Below are positions 1-12,104 of a stretch of DNA of 64,000 bases, piece after piece. Each line of letters begins with the position of its first letter. The first letter of the stretch is position 1. The notes below the pieces were generated by a model, which was given only the letters and a program-made list of their open reading frames with translations, was not told the origin of the DNA and searched no databases. This DNA comes from Protea cynaroides (lineage: Eukaryota > Streptophyta > Magnoliopsida > Proteales > Proteaceae), in the NCBI GenBank assembly GCA_028583415.1, contig CM053273.1, positions 90,928,676 to 90,992,675 on the forward strand, given 5' to 3'. A program made the position numbers and the translations under genes.

Positions 1-771
1 TCCAATCTTTAATAGTATGCATATGAAAATTTTCTTTTGAATCAAAGTGAGGGATTCCTTTTAGATGTAATTTTGAGAATAAAATATGGTGATGGTCCCC
101 TCCATTTATTATTATTATTATTTTTGGATGAATAAATTTAAGATTGGAAACCTCCATTTATTGTCATGCACCTTTATGGTAGTCCCACGGTTTTTTTTTT
201 AAAATGTTTCGTGTCGAAGCAACAGACGTTGTTATTGGATGTTTGGGCAGTTAGATTTTAAAACCTTATACATTCCCTTAATACAAATCGTGCCCAATGC
301 TGAGGTGTCGTTCAATTCGGTTACATTCAGACTAACCATTTTTATAACCTTATTTTGTCACTTGTCGAATTTTAACTGAATTGATCATGAAAACTTGACA
401 AGTAAGCATAGGCTCTTTTGTCTATCTTTCCACAAGATTTCAACCCTCGTCAAACCTCTTATGTAAGGGATTTAAATGTGATGATTGTAGAATATCGGTA
501 TGGTACTATGTAATAGGGTAATATCATTACCGTATCGTTTAGATAAACGATATGAAACTACTTATCGTAATCGAATCACTAATCAGTATCGATAAATTGG
601 TACACAAATGGTTTTTTGTATACATGATTTAAATGATTTCAATTGCGATATTGCAACAATTTGGAATATCGGTTCCTTAAACAGTTTCTTAGTTGTTCAG
701 TTTACCATTACACGATTTTGTTTTCCATTAAACTATTAAAACGATCTTATATCAATTGCATTGGTCCAATC
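1..771. other. AT-rich intergenic DNA, nothing recognised
   Basis: This stretch has no long open frame and no splice-like coding block. It holds short runs such as ATT repeats near 105-122 and a patch at about 485-610 rich in ATCGAT/TATCGT words. A similar ATCGAT-rich patch occurs near 30,170-30,230, so this may be a decayed dispersed repeat. I see no gene in it. Confidence 0.5.
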
Positions 772-895
772 TGTTAGGATTGAGAGCATGCAAACAAGAA
801 GAAAACACAAAGATTTAACGTGGTTCAGCACCCCATCGTGGGATGCTTACGTCTACTAGAGAAAAGAGTGACTTTCTTCTTTCTTCGATCGTTAT
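772..895. mobile_element. Truncated LTR fragment, same family as the solo LTR at 51,833
   Basis: The fragment starts TGTTAGGATTG and shares a long block with 51,833-51,960, including ACGTGGTTCAGCACCCC, ATCGTGGGATGC and AGAGTGACTTTCTTC. The similarity stops soon after the last of these, so only the 5' third of the LTR remains. The TGTTAGG start and the CCCAACA end of the intact copy fit a Ty1/copia-type LTR, which is inference. Confidence 0.6.
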
Positions 896-2088
896 GTCTT
901 ACGATTACCTCTTCAAACTGTAATTAACTTGTTTTTTTCTGATGTTCTACAGTTCTTTTCTCATTTTTTTTAAAGTTATAATGATGAACTCAGTTCTTAA
1001 ATTCAAAGCACGAGCCCTATTTTGAGAGAATACTTTTTTCTATTAATTCGGAGTTGCAAGTGTGGGGAAATCCTGTCTCCTGTTGTAATTCACGGACAAG
1101 AGATTCCAGCCCATGCATGATCTCACGATAGGTGTCGAATTTGGTGCTTAGATGGTCAAAATCAACGGCAGGCCCATCAAACTCCAGATTTGGGACACAG
1201 TCTATGTTTGTTCTGTCTCTTTGCTTGCTTTCTGTTGGTTTCAGTCAATCATGAATTATACGCTAAAATGGTGAACTCTATTGTTTGTGCATTATGAAAA
1301 TATTATAGAATTAAGTTTTTTTTATTCAATCAAGATTCCCTAATACAGAGATCTAATAATCTTCCAATTCAAATAGAGAAAAGAATTAAGATTTATGATA
1401 TATTTGAAGAAAAAGCCCTAAATCGATTATGAAAAAGGATGATTTGAGAATCATAGAATTAGGAAATAAGAAATTCCTAACTCTGAATAGAACAGAGGAA
1501 TGTAATTTCAGATTATGATTGTAGTACGAATGAAACCAAGAAAACTCAAGAAACCAAGAAAACTCCAGATCTGAATCTCAAGAGAGCAACAAAAAAAAAA
1601 AAAAATGCAACTCTCGAAGACAAAAGAAAAGCCGAAGAACAAAATGGCAAAACCGAACTGATGAAGTGAAGGAATGAGGACACAAGAAACCCTTCGCACT
1701 TTCACTTTTCCTTCTCCTTCGTTTTTTTCCCTCTCTAAATCTACTTTTATGACTCTTCTTCCGTCATTTTTTTTTGTTTTTTTCCTTCTATTTTTTCTTC
1801 CATGCGTCTCTGAGCATTTCTTCTGTGTCTGATTCTAAAAAAAACTCTTCAACAAAATTCCGATCTAGGAAATTTGAGCAAAAAAAAAAGTTCATTAAAA
1901 AAGATTGCAGAAAAGAAGATCAAGGAAGTTGGGTGGTAGTTGATGTTTTCTCAGTTCAAAATGAGAAGGGTATAAACATCTAGACAAAATTTCAACTCTC
2001 TTCCGTCAGTTAATGGGGTAATGTTTGGGAATTTTGGGTGGTAGGTGATGTTTCGCAAACTATTTAGGTACTACATGAAAATTTCCTT
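896..2088. other. Intergenic DNA without recognisable genes
   Basis: Only short ORFs rich in Phe, Ser and Lys occur here, and they come from T-rich or A-rich tracts. No domain, paired splice sites or repeat structure was recognised. Confidence 0.45.
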
Positions 2089-2281
2089 TGATTATATAAA
2101 CGGATTTTTGCAACCAATTGTACATCTTAGTAAACCGTATACCATTTTGACTTGCTCTTACTCTTATGTGGTATATAGGTGATACAAATAAGGTGGGTTG
2201 TGTCCATAGTCCATAGATACCTAATGGAGAAAGCTTTCGAAATATCTGTGATTATGATCCGTACAACCATTGAAGTCATGT
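2089..2281. repeat. Direct repeat, copy 1
   Basis: About 190 bp recur at 2527-2713. Shared landmarks in order are GATTATATAAA, TTTTTGCAACCA, CTTACTCTTATGTGGTATAT, ACAAATAAGGTGGGTTGT, ACCTAATGGAGAAAGC and ATCTGTGATTATGATCC. The copies lie about 440 bp apart, a local duplication. This copy runs on into AAGTCATG. The outermost retrotransposon interrupts copy 2 at the same place, so this copy shows the empty insertion site. Confidence 0.75.
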
Positions 2282-2526
2282 AATAGGAATTTGGGATAAC
2301 TGGATAAGGTTAATTGGTTAAGCTGTTACAGGTTAAGAATACTACACTACTAAGTTTAAATATTAGTTTAAATATTACCATATTAACCCCAGGGATTCCA
2401 TTTAGATCTTACGGGTTAACTGGTTAAGAGTTAAATGAGTTAAGTACTTAGTAGCGGTTTAAACAACATTAGTCGTATGTAATCGATTTTGTACAAATAG
2501 TACATCAGTACAATATCGTATTGTAT

Positions 2527-2713
2527 TGATTATATAAATGGTGTGATTTTTGCAACCATTACCATACTAAAAGGTATACCATTTTCACACCCTTGTTCTT
2601 ACTCTTATGTGGTATATATGTTATACAAATAAGGTGGGTTGTATCCGGTCATATATACCTAATGGAGAAAGCATGCAAATATCTGTGATTATGATCCATA
2701 CAACCATTAAAGT
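2527..2713. repeat. Direct repeat, copy 2, cut by the retrotransposon nest
   Basis: Second copy of the 2089-2281 repeat. It ends ...CCATTAAAGT at the left target-site duplication of the nest, and the sequence resumes AAAGTCATG at 28,255. Removing 2714-28,259 restores a sequence parallel to copy 1 (CCATTGAAGTCATG). Confidence 0.75.
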
Positions 2714-3068
2714 TGTCACACCCCAATTCTAGACTAACCAGAATGATGTGATGAACCGTCAATAAACCAACGGTTCAACTAGGATCTCGTATAGGCTATG
2801 CCAATCATGTTAAACTAAAACACATTCCACATTAATCAGGGATAATAAAGTACATAGTGGAAGTCTTATTAATAATGAACTGAGGTCTAATCATGATAAA
2901 TAATTAATATTTTAGTTATCTCCAAGTAACTAAAATATAATTTAATACATATTACAAATATCCAAATACGAAAGTTAAACACTAAGCGTATCCATAGTTG
3001 AAACGCTCGCTTAACGAATCATAATAGTCATCCACAGCTTGCTCATCCATAGCTGCCACCTGTTCATA
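2714..3068 (-). mobile_element. Level-1 LTR, left piece
   Basis: First 355 bp of the outermost, most divergent LTR, starting TGTCACACCCCAATTC. It shows the family block with AACCAACGGTTCA. It is cut by the level-2 insertion, with TCATA at 3064-3068, and continues at 26,052. In element sense this is the 3' end of the LTR, since family genes read on the minus strand. Confidence 0.75.
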
Positions 3069-4810
3069 TGTCACACCCCAATTTCGACTGAACCAGAAGT
3101 GTGAGTGAACCGTCACTGAACCAACGGTTCACACCAGGATCTTAATAAGACCGTGTCCACTCATACAAATCATTGCACATAACCACAATCAGAATATAAT
3201 AAATACAGTGGAAGTTTTAAATAAAATGAACTGAGTAATCTATTGATAAATTTAAATAAAATATTTAATTATTCAAATTCCCAAAACTTAAATAAATATC
3301 TTTACATCACTGTATTTTCAATCGAAAATAAATAGAATAAATTAAAATCAAATCATAAAGGTACATGCAGAAAGGGCACTCACATGAAGCGTCATGCTCG
3401 TCCTCTCCTGCTTGTACGTCCAGAGCAGTCACGCCTCCATACATTGGAGCGTCCACGTAATCCTCCACTCTATAACCTGCATCAACATCTAAAAACATGT
3501 ATATATACAAATGTGAACTCACAACTTAGCTCAGTAAGACAATCAGATAATGCAACAAACATATGCATGAGTAACATTCACATTATGGTCTGGTTTAAGT
3601 TTGTAATGTGCTATAGAAAGGGTTGGCGGCCACCGCACCTCTATACACGAGTGTGTGAAGCCGCCCAATGGATTAAACACCACTGTCGTCCTACATGCAC
3701 CCTATCATGGAATAGAGATAGAGCTAAGGCGTCTGGATAAATACCGCCAACACCTCCCCTGATACTCTACCCATACCAACATGTAAGCCCTTATTGGCGA
3801 GGGCTTGCAAACTAGGCTCGCAATTAACCAATCCTACATGTCATCACAGTAGGCCCTGTCCCAGTGCAGTTCCCTACGGCATAGAGATAGAGCTAGAGTT
3901 TAGTGGCCAGGCCGGAGACCACAATGCCACTTCCTCCCCCTGATACCCTATCCGCACCAAGCATGCTAAGATAGAACGATACAAAAGGTGCTAGTGTGAG
4001 GAATGATCTCAGACCTCAAGTCATTCCCATTCCACACACCAATGAAACAATCACATGCCTAACAGTCACAACCTAACATAGCAAGTATGCATGAACAATA
4101 ATAATAACTGAAAGTAAAGGATGACATGCGAGAATGCACAAACATCAATCCACAAAATCATAATTATTAACACTGGTTTACTGTTATTAAATTATTAGGG
4201 TTTATGTCCGATTCCCTTACCTGATGCTTGGTTGATAGTTCGTTCCGCGTCACAAGTTCCAAATGTGCTATCACAAGGTCCTACACAACATTAGGTTTAA
4301 TTAGAATAGTTTTTCCTTAGGTTTACGTTGGTCGAAAAACCAACTGGGTCAAAAACACTCTTCATAGAGCAGACCGGTCACAGGTACCGGTCGCAGCACT
4401 GTGGGGAAAACCTGTGACCGGTATGGTCGGCCTGTCCCCATAGACCAGTCCCCGAGAAGTACCGGTCGCACTGCGACCGGTATGGTCGACCAGTATGTCT
4501 CCGAAAGACCATTCACTTGATTCTCGCCTTCCGTCGGTCATCCTCTATTGATCCTAGGGTTTCTCCTATTCATTCTAGGTCTAAACACTGAGTGAGAGTT
4601 GTTTCCAACTCCATTCAAGTCCTAGCCTAGATGATCTTCGACTTAGAACTTGAATCTAGGGTTTACAACTAATTTAGGGTTTGACGGCAAAATAGGGTTT
4701 AGATCAATACCTCGCTTTGCATGGTATTGATCCAACTATAACTAACCATCCTAGAATACTTATTGTAGAGGAAGGTTTAAGCACTTATCGTTTACTTGCG
4801 GTAATGTATT
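3069..4810 (-). mobile_element. Level-2 LTR, left piece
   Basis: Starts TGTCACACCCCAATTTCG and runs through the family landmarks GGGCACTCACATGAAGC, AGAGATAGAGCTA and an ACCGGT cluster (about 4376-4490). The level-3 inverted LTR interrupts it at GTATT (4806-4810). Its right piece is 25,223-25,663. It is clearly more diverged than LTR1-LTR3 of level 4. Confidence 0.75.
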
Positions 4811-6039
4811 TGTAAGACCCGTACTCCGTAAACCCAGTCTAAACCTTGGTTTTGTGTCGTAGCAGGTCTTCCGATCATCACTGGGCCAGACGGGACGAGC
4901 GGATGACAAACAGGTAAGAAATCGGATCAAAGACGGTCAAATATTCATCATTTTATGTTGACCGATCGATGGTACCGGTCGACCGGTCAGCTCTGCGCAG
5001 CTGAGTGCGGAGATTTGGAATTGGATCTCTGTGGGTCCCATTTTCCTAGACCCTAAATCCTGAACCTTCCTAATCCTAATAGGGTTACTAAACCCTAATT
5101 ATAGCTTATAAGTACACCTTAAACCTCCTCAAATCCTTTCCATTATCTCTCATAAACCCTAGAGAAGAGAAGGAGGTTGGAAATGAGAAGGAGCTAGGAA
5201 GAAGAAGGAGGTGCTGCCATTGCCGTTCGACGACGCTCACGTTACGCCAGTCGATGGTAAGTGTTAATCATTCTTCTTACCCTTTGACTCTAGGATTGTT
5301 GTATGGGTGGATCAATACCATGCAAGTAGGTATTGATCTAAAACCCTAAATTGGCCAATAAACCCTAAGTTTCCGTCAAACCTTATATTCGAGTTCCGAG
5401 ATGATATTCATCGAAACGAGACTTGAATGAGTTGGGGATAACTCTAACTCCAAGGTTAGACTTAGAATGAATAGGAGAAACCCTGAGAATCCAAGGAAAT
5501 CGATCGACGGTAGTCGAAAAACTAAGTGTATGGTCTTCCGGAGACATACCGATCGACCATACCGGTTGCTAGTTTGCTCACAGAGCTGCAACCGGTATGT
5601 TGCGACCGGTCAGCTCTTAAAGGATGGTTTTGGACTTTGTTGGTTTCCGACCAACATGAAACCCTAAGAAAAATATTCTAATGAAATCTTAATAATATTG
5701 TAGGACTTTGTGACTTCCCGTTTGGATCTTGCGACGTGGAGCAAGCTAACAAACGAGCGTCAGGTAAGGGAATCTGACCTAAACCTAATAATTAATGGAC
5801 AGTAAATCTTTGTTAATCACCTGAATATATATAATGTGATGTTTGTGCATATTCACATGCCATCCTTTACTTTTAGTTATTATTACTGTTCATGCATTGA
5901 TAGGATGTGATTGTTAAGCTTGTGATTGTTTTCGTTAGTGTGTGGAGTGGGGCATGGGCCTGGGATCGCTCCTCACACTAGCACCTTTTGTAGTATTCTA
6001 TCTTAACATGCTTGGTACGGGTGGGGCATCAGGGGAAGT
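4811..6039 (+). mobile_element. Level-3 inverted LTR, left piece
   Basis: Opens TGTAAGACCCGTACTCC, the reverse complement of the LTR right end, and follows the reverse complement of about 7060-8372. It ends in ...CATCAGGGGAAGT, where the level-4 unit is inserted, and resumes at 24,198 with GAAGGTCGTGG. The two pieces together make one LTR of about 2.25 kb with no internal region, so a solo LTR. Confidence 0.8.
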
Positions 6040-7487
6040 TGTCACACCCCAATTCTGATCCAACCAGAATGGTGTGAGTGAACCGTCATTGAACCAACGG
6101 TTCACACCAGGATCTCAAATAGGCCGTGTCCACTCATACAAACCATTACACATAGCCACAATCGAAATATAAATATACAGCGAAAGACTTTAAATAGAAT
6201 GAACTGAGCATCTATTGATAATTTAAATAAATATCCAATTATCCAAATTCAAACACATAAAATAATATCCGTACATCCATTTAATCCAAGCGAAAATAAC
6301 TGAAAGAAATAAATAAAATCCGATCAAAGGTACACGTAAAAAGGGCACTCGCATGAAGCGTCATGCTCGTCCTCTCCTCCTTGCACATCCAGAGCAGCTA
6401 CACCTCCATACGCCGGAGCGTTCATATAGTCATCCACTGTGTAACCTGCATCAGCATCTAAAAACAATGTATATACAAAGGGTGAGCTCACAACACAGCT
6501 CAGTAAGACAATCAGACAGTTTCACAATATTATGCATGAGTAACAATCATTTTATGCTGTGGTCTGGTTTTAAGTTTGCAATGTGCTATAGAAAGGTTTG
6601 GTGGCCCCCGCACCTCTATACACGAGTGTGTGGCACCTCATGGATCATACCCCCATTGGCCCACATGCACCCATCATGGAATAGAGATAGAGCTAAGATA
6701 CCCCCGTACCTCCCCTGATACTCTACCCATACCAGTGCCTATGCCCCTACTGGCCAGGGCTCGCAAACTGGGCTCGCAACTAACCAATCCTATATGTCAT
6801 CAATGTATGCTCTATCCCAGCACAACCATCTACGGCACAGAGATAGAGCTAAGGCATTCCCACACCTCCCCTGATGCCATATCCGCAACTAACCCACTAG
6901 GATAGATACATAACGCAGGTAGACCCTATCCCAACATAACTCCCTACGGCATAGAGATAGAGCTAAAGCATCGTGGACAAGCCAGCGTCGACTCGGAGAC
7001 CACAGTGCCACATAACCATGGCCAAGCCAACATCAATATCGGAGACCACCGTACCACGACCTTCCCCTGATGCCCCACCCGTACCAAGCATGTTAAGACA
7101 GAATACTACAAAAGGTGCTAGTGTGAGGAACGATCCCAGGCCCATGCCCCACTCCACACACTAACGAAAACAATCACATGCTTAACAATCACATCCTAAC
7201 AATGCATTAACAATAATAATAACTGAAAGTAAAGGATGGCATGTGAATATGCAAAAACATCACATCATAGATATTCAGGTGATTAACAACAACTTACTGT
7301 CCATTAATTATTAGGTTTAGGTCAGATTCTCTTACCTGACGCTCGTTCGATAACTTGCTCCACGTCGCAAGATCCAAACGATATGTCACAAAGTCCTACA
7401 ACATTATTAGGGTTTCATTAGAATATTTTTTCTTAGGGTTTCATGTTGGTCGGAAACCAACAAAGATTATAAAATACCCTCACAGAG

Positions 7488-7640
7488 CTAACCGGTGGCA
7501 TGTACCGGTCGCAGCTCTGTGGGGAAGACTGGCGACCGGTATGGTCAGCTGGTCCCCACAGACCAGCCTCCCGAGGGATACCGGTGGCAACATACCGGTC
7601 GCACCATGTGCAACCGGTATAGTCAACCGGTATGTCTCCG
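7488..7640. promoter_or_regulatory. ACCGGT palindrome cluster in LTR1
   Basis: Seven ACCGGT hexamers lie within about 150 bp, most continuing as ACCGGTCG, ACCGGTAT or ACCGGTGG and interleaved with GGTCGCA words. The same cluster is found at about 13,556-13,700 (LTR2) and 23,310-23,455 (LTR3). The hexamer is a perfect palindrome and this density is far above chance. A role as protein-binding sites is inference. Confidence 0.55.
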
Positions 7641-8055
7641 GAAGATCATACATGGTTTTTCGAATGCCGTCGATCCTCCTCCATGGATTTCCAAGGTTCC
7701 TATCCATTCTAAGTCTAAACTTGGAGTTAGATTTATCCCCAACTCATTCAAGTCTTGGTTCGATGAACATCATCTCGAAACTCGAATCTAGGGTTTGACA
7801 GCAACTTAGGGTTTATTGGCCAATTTAGGGTTTTAGATCAATACCTACTTTGCATGGTATTGATCCACCCACACAACTAACATAGGATAAGAAGAATAGT
7901 TAAAACACTTACAGTTGACTGGCGTAGCGTGAGCTTCGTCGAACGGTAATGGCGGCACCTTCTTCTTCTTCCTAGCTCCTTCTCCTTTCCAACATCTTTC
8001 TCTTCTCTAGGGTTTGCGAGAGACAATGGAAAGGATTTGAGGAGGCTTAAGGGTG

Positions 8056-8063
8056 TATTTATA
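8056..8063 (-). promoter_or_regulatory. TATA box of LTR1 on the minus strand
   Basis: The plus-strand word TATTTATA reads TATAAATA on the coding strand of the element. Copies lie at 23,881-23,888 in LTR3 and, with one base lost (TATAATA), at 14,124-14,130 in LTR2. AAACCCTAA telo-box-like words lie just upstream. If transcription starts 25-35 nt downstream, U3 is only about 0.35 kb and R plus U5 about 2 kb. Confidence 0.5.
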
Positions 8064-8439
8064 GGCTAGATTTAGGGTTTAGTAACCCTACTAGGATTAG
8101 GAAAGTCTTAGAATTTGAAATCAGGCAAGTGGGACCCTCAGAAGTCAATTTCTGGATTTCCACACCTAGCTGCGCAGACTTGACCGGTCGACCGGTACCA
8201 AGACCGGTACCATCGACCGGTCAACATAAAATTATGTTGATTCGATCGTCTTTGGTCCGATTTCATACCTGTTTGTCATCCGCTCGTCCCGTCTGGCCCG
8301 GTGATGATCGGAAGACCTGTCACGACATCAAAACCAAGGTTTAGACCGGGTTTACGGAGTACGGGTCTTACAACTCCCCCACCCTTAAAAGAAATTTCGT
8401 CCCCGAAATTTGCATGTAGGTTTCACAACTCCCCCACCC

Positions 8440-11400
8440 TTAAAAGAAATTTTGGCCCCAAAATTTGAACATACCTTGATCGTTGAAAATGTTAGGGTAC
8501 TCCTTCCTCATTGCGCTCTCCTCTTCCCAAGTAATTTCCTTCACATTTTGGCTTCTCCAATGCACCTTCACAGAATGGATATCCTTGGTTCGAAGTTGCT
8601 GAACTTTTCGACTTGAGAGCATCACAGGCACTACTTCGAAAGTTAAGTCTCCAGTCAAGTCTGGGGGATCAGCAGTCAAAATGTGCGATGGATCTCAGAC
8701 ATATTTCTTTAGTAACGACACATGGAACACATTATGAACACTAGACATAGATGGTGGTAGAGCCAATTTATATGCTACATTACCACGTTGGGTCAATATC
8801 TCATACGGTCCCACATACCTGGGGCAAAGCTTCCCCTTCTTACCAAACCGTTTTAGACCTCGCACCGGTGACACCTTCAAGAATACTTTGTCACCCACTA
8901 CAAACTCCATATCTCGACGACGATTATCCGCATAGTGCTTCTGTCGAACTTGAGCTGTTTTTACTCTCTCCTTGATCTGATCAATCGCTCGGCAAGTTTC
9001 TTCAACAAACTCTGGTCCTACAATTTTTCTTTCCCCCACTTGGTTCCATAACAGAGGTGTACGACACTTCTTCCCATAGAGTGCTTCATATGGGGCCATC
9101 TGAATTGTAGCCTGATAACTGTTGTTATAAGCAAACTCGATAAGTGATAGCTTCTCATCCCAAGCTCCCTTGAAATCTATTGCACAAGCTCAGAGCATAT
9201 CTTCCAAAATTTGAATAGTTCGCTCTGACTGTCCGTCCGTCTGAGGGTGAAAAGCCTTGCTGAACTTTAACTTTGTTCCCATAGCTTTCTGTAATCCTTC
9301 CCAGAACTTCGATGTAAAACGGGGATCTCTGTCAGATACTATACTCTCTGGAACGCCCTGAAGTCTGACTATATTATCGACATATAACTTGGCCAGTTTC
9401 TCCATAGTATACTGAGGCTTGACCGCAATAAATCGAGCTGCCTTGGTGAGTCGATCCACTATAACCCAAACTGCATCCACTGACCTTGGTGTCAAAGGTA
9501 AGCCAGTGACGAAATCCATAGTAATACAATCCCACTTCCAAGCAGGTTCTGGTAATGGCTGTAGTAAACCTGCGGGTCTCTGCCTTTTTGCTTTAACTTG
9601 TTGACAATTCAGGCACTGGAACACGAAACGAACTATATCAGCTTTCGTACCCCTCCACCAAAATAGTCTTCTTAAATCATGGTACATTTTGGTACTTCCT
9701 GGATGTACCGAATATGGAGTGTAATGAGCTTCAGTCATAACTCGGTCTCTGATATCGCAGTCTTCGCTCTCAGGTATACATAACCGTCCACGATACCTGA
9801 GTACCTTGTCTGAATCCAAGGTAAAGTTAGGATTGCTCGTACCCTTCTCTAAGTCTTCTTGCACTGTCTTGAGATGTGGATCCTGTAGGATTGCTACCTT
9901 GACTTCATCAACTAGATCCGGTGAGATCTTCAAAGCTGCGAACATCATGGTGAACTTATGAATTAAGCCTTGCTCGACTGGATCTTCTGCAGTTTCAATT
10001 ATATACTCTTCATCACCTTCGATTGAACTTGAAGCTGCGGCACATAATGCAGCATTTGTACTTGGTCCTGCCTCAGGTTTCGATGCCCACTTCCTGCTTA
10101 AGGCGTCAGCCACCACATTTGCTTTACCCGGATGGTACTGGATTCACAATCATAATCTTTCAATAATTCCAGCCATCTCCTCTGTCTCATATTCAGATCC
10201 TTCTGAGTGAAAAGATAAGTTAAGCTCTTGTGATCTGACTTAATCTGAAACTTCTCACCATACAAGTAGTGTCTCCAAGTCTTGATTGCATGTATAACCA
10301 CTGCTAGCTCCAAATCATGCGTAGGATAGTTCTTCTCATGCTCCTTTAACTGTCTTGATGCGTAAGCAATCACCTGTTCCCCTTGCATCAATACACACCC
10401 AATACCCAACCCTGAAGCATCCGTATATAAAGTAAACGGTACGCTTGGTTCTGGGATGGTCAAGATAGGTGCAGAGACTAGTCTTGACTTCAAAGTCTGA
10501 AAGCACTTCTCACACTCATCTGTCCATATGAATTTCTCTCCCTTCTTGGCCAATCTGGTGAGTGGAACAGCGATCCTCGAGTAATCTTCTACGAATCTTC
10601 TATAATAACCAGCCAACCCAAGGAAACTATGAATTTCCGCAACAGATTTTGGTGCTTCCCATCCTACTATAGCAGCTACCTTACTTGGATCAACCTTGAT
10701 ACCGTCTTCAGATACAACATGGCCCAAGAAATCCACTTCCTTCAGCCAAAACTCGCATTTCTTGAACTTAGCATAAAGCTTCTCCTGTCTCAGCCGTTGT
10801 AGGGCTGCCCTCAAATGTGTTGTATGAGTCTCCATGTCCTTAGAGTAGATCAATATGTCATCGATGAATACGATGACCGAAGTGTCCAACATATCATGAA
10901 ACACTCGGTTCATCAGTTCCATAAACGACGCTGGAGCATTGGTTAACCCGAAAGACATAACTAGAAACTCATAATGTCCATACCTCGTCCTGAAAGCAGT
11001 CTTTGAAATATCTCCGGCCTTGATCTTCAGTTGGAGATACCCCGATCGGAGATCAATCTTCGAGAAAACCTTTACACCCTGCAGCTGATCGAACAAATCA
11101 TCGATCATAGGCAAAGGATACCGATTCTTGATAGTCAACTTGTTCAGTTTACGGTAGTCAATGCATAGCCTTACACTTCCGTCCTTCTTCTTGACGAATA
11201 ATACAGGTGCTCCCCAAGGCGATATGCTAGGTCGTATGAAACCCTTATCCAACAATTCTTGTAACTGGGTCTTCAACTCCTTTAACTCGGTAGGGGCCAT
11301 CCTGTATGGTGCTTTGGACACTGGCGCCGAACCTGGCATAAGGTCTATTACAAACTCTGTAGCCCTGTCCGACAGTAAACCTGGAAGCTCCTCTGGAAAT

Positions 11401-11932
11401 ACATCTGGGAACTCTCGAACCACATTTATATCTTCCATCTTGAGTGACTCTGTCGTGACGTCGACTACAGATACTAGATACCCCACTCCCCCTTTCTCTA
11501 AGCATCGCTTGGCTTTTAGGGCGGAGAGAATCAACTTCCGCTTCCTAGATAGCCTGATCCCAGCGAAGCTATATTCCCTTCCCTTTTTGTCAGTAAGCAC
11601 AAGCTTCCTTTCACCACATAATAGGACGGCCGAATGATGGTCTTGCCAATCCATTCCCAAAATGACATCAAAGTCTGACATCTCAAGTAGTACTAGACTT
11701 GCTTCTAAGTCTCGGCCCTCAATATATACAGTACATGGTCCATAATATTCGGTCAAAGTCACTTCGACTCCTAGTGGAGAGCGAACTATCAAGCTTGGGT
11801 TCAAATGCTTGATTGGTAACTCCATTCGCTTCCCAAAAGAAATAGAAACAAAGGAGTGCGTGGCCCTAGAGTCAAATAGTACTCTGGCAGGTATACCAGC
11901 TACATTTACAATTCCTGGAATTTTTATCAACC
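8440..11932 (-). pseudogene. Broken gypsy pol, copy 1 (PR-RT-RH-IN-chromodomain)
   Basis: The minus strand encodes an aspartic protease whose active site reads LFDSRATHSF, where copy 2 has LFDSGAKHSF, so the catalytic DSG glycine is lost. It continues with reverse transcriptase (FIDDILIYS), RNase H (LYTDASGLGIG), an integrase with zinc-binding half and DDE core (MDFVTGLP, DRDPRF, FHPQTDGQSE), a GPY-like segment, and a C-terminal chromodomain-like end (VHWRSQNVKEITWEEE). A one-base loss near 10,140 shifts the frame after RNase H. In-frame stops occur near 9192 (an Arg codon turned TGA) and near 8693. The chromodomain-like tail and domain order point to a Tekay/Del-type chromovirus. Not functional. 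Confidence 0.85.
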
Positions 11933-11998
11933 CTTAGTTCTATATGCGCATACACACAATGATAATGATAAGCCAAATAGTAAGGGATAGAGTCATAC
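11933..11998 (-). other. Candidate 66-nt intron between gag and pol, copy 1
   Basis: On the minus strand the segment starts GTATGA, ends CTAAG and contains TAG and TAA in the gag-pol frame. It is 66 nt, a multiple of three, so its removal joins the gag end (VTG) directly to the pol start (LIKIPG) in one frame. The same segment with the same stops is in copy 2 (18,001-18,066). Confidence 0.5.
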
Positions 11999-12104
11999 CA
12001 GTGACCACATAAGCTGATGCAGCTGCCGCTTCAGTGGTGACCGCATAAACTCTTCCTTGCTGGGGAGGTTGCTTCTTAGGTAGAGTGCAGGTCCTTGCAA
12101 TATG
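11999..12104 (-). pseudogene. Gag C-terminal remnant, copy 1
   Basis: Only the end of gag is left, starting inside the zinc knuckle at IARTCTLPKK and running to YVVTG. The rest is replaced by LTR2: the sequence follows copy 2 up to CTTGCAATAT and then switches to TGTCACACC at 12,105. This junction marks the deletion that shortened the left internal region. Confidence 0.8.

Larger units (their letters stand above)
6040..8372 (-). repeat. LTR1, 3'-most LTR of the level-4 unit
   Basis: Begins TGTCACACCCC and ends GGGTCTTACA (TG...CA on both strands). It is very similar along its whole length to LTR2 and LTR3. It holds decayed repeats around AGAGATAGAGCTAA (6680-6965), seven ACCGGT words at 7489-7640, four more at 8180-8225, and a minus-strand TATAAATA at 8056-8063. 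Confidence 0.85.

Noticed and set aside
6353..7164. Recurrent small ORFs (MKRHARPLL..., MQCAIERFGG...) found again at 12,640, 22,174 and 24,687
   Set aside because: They recur because the LTR recurs. Frames are short, overlap each other and differ in start and stop between copies; no domain is seen.
11161..11637. 158-codon ORF opposite to pol, also at 17,229
   Set aside because: Shadow of the conserved RT-coding strand; codon constraints on pol keep it open in both copies.
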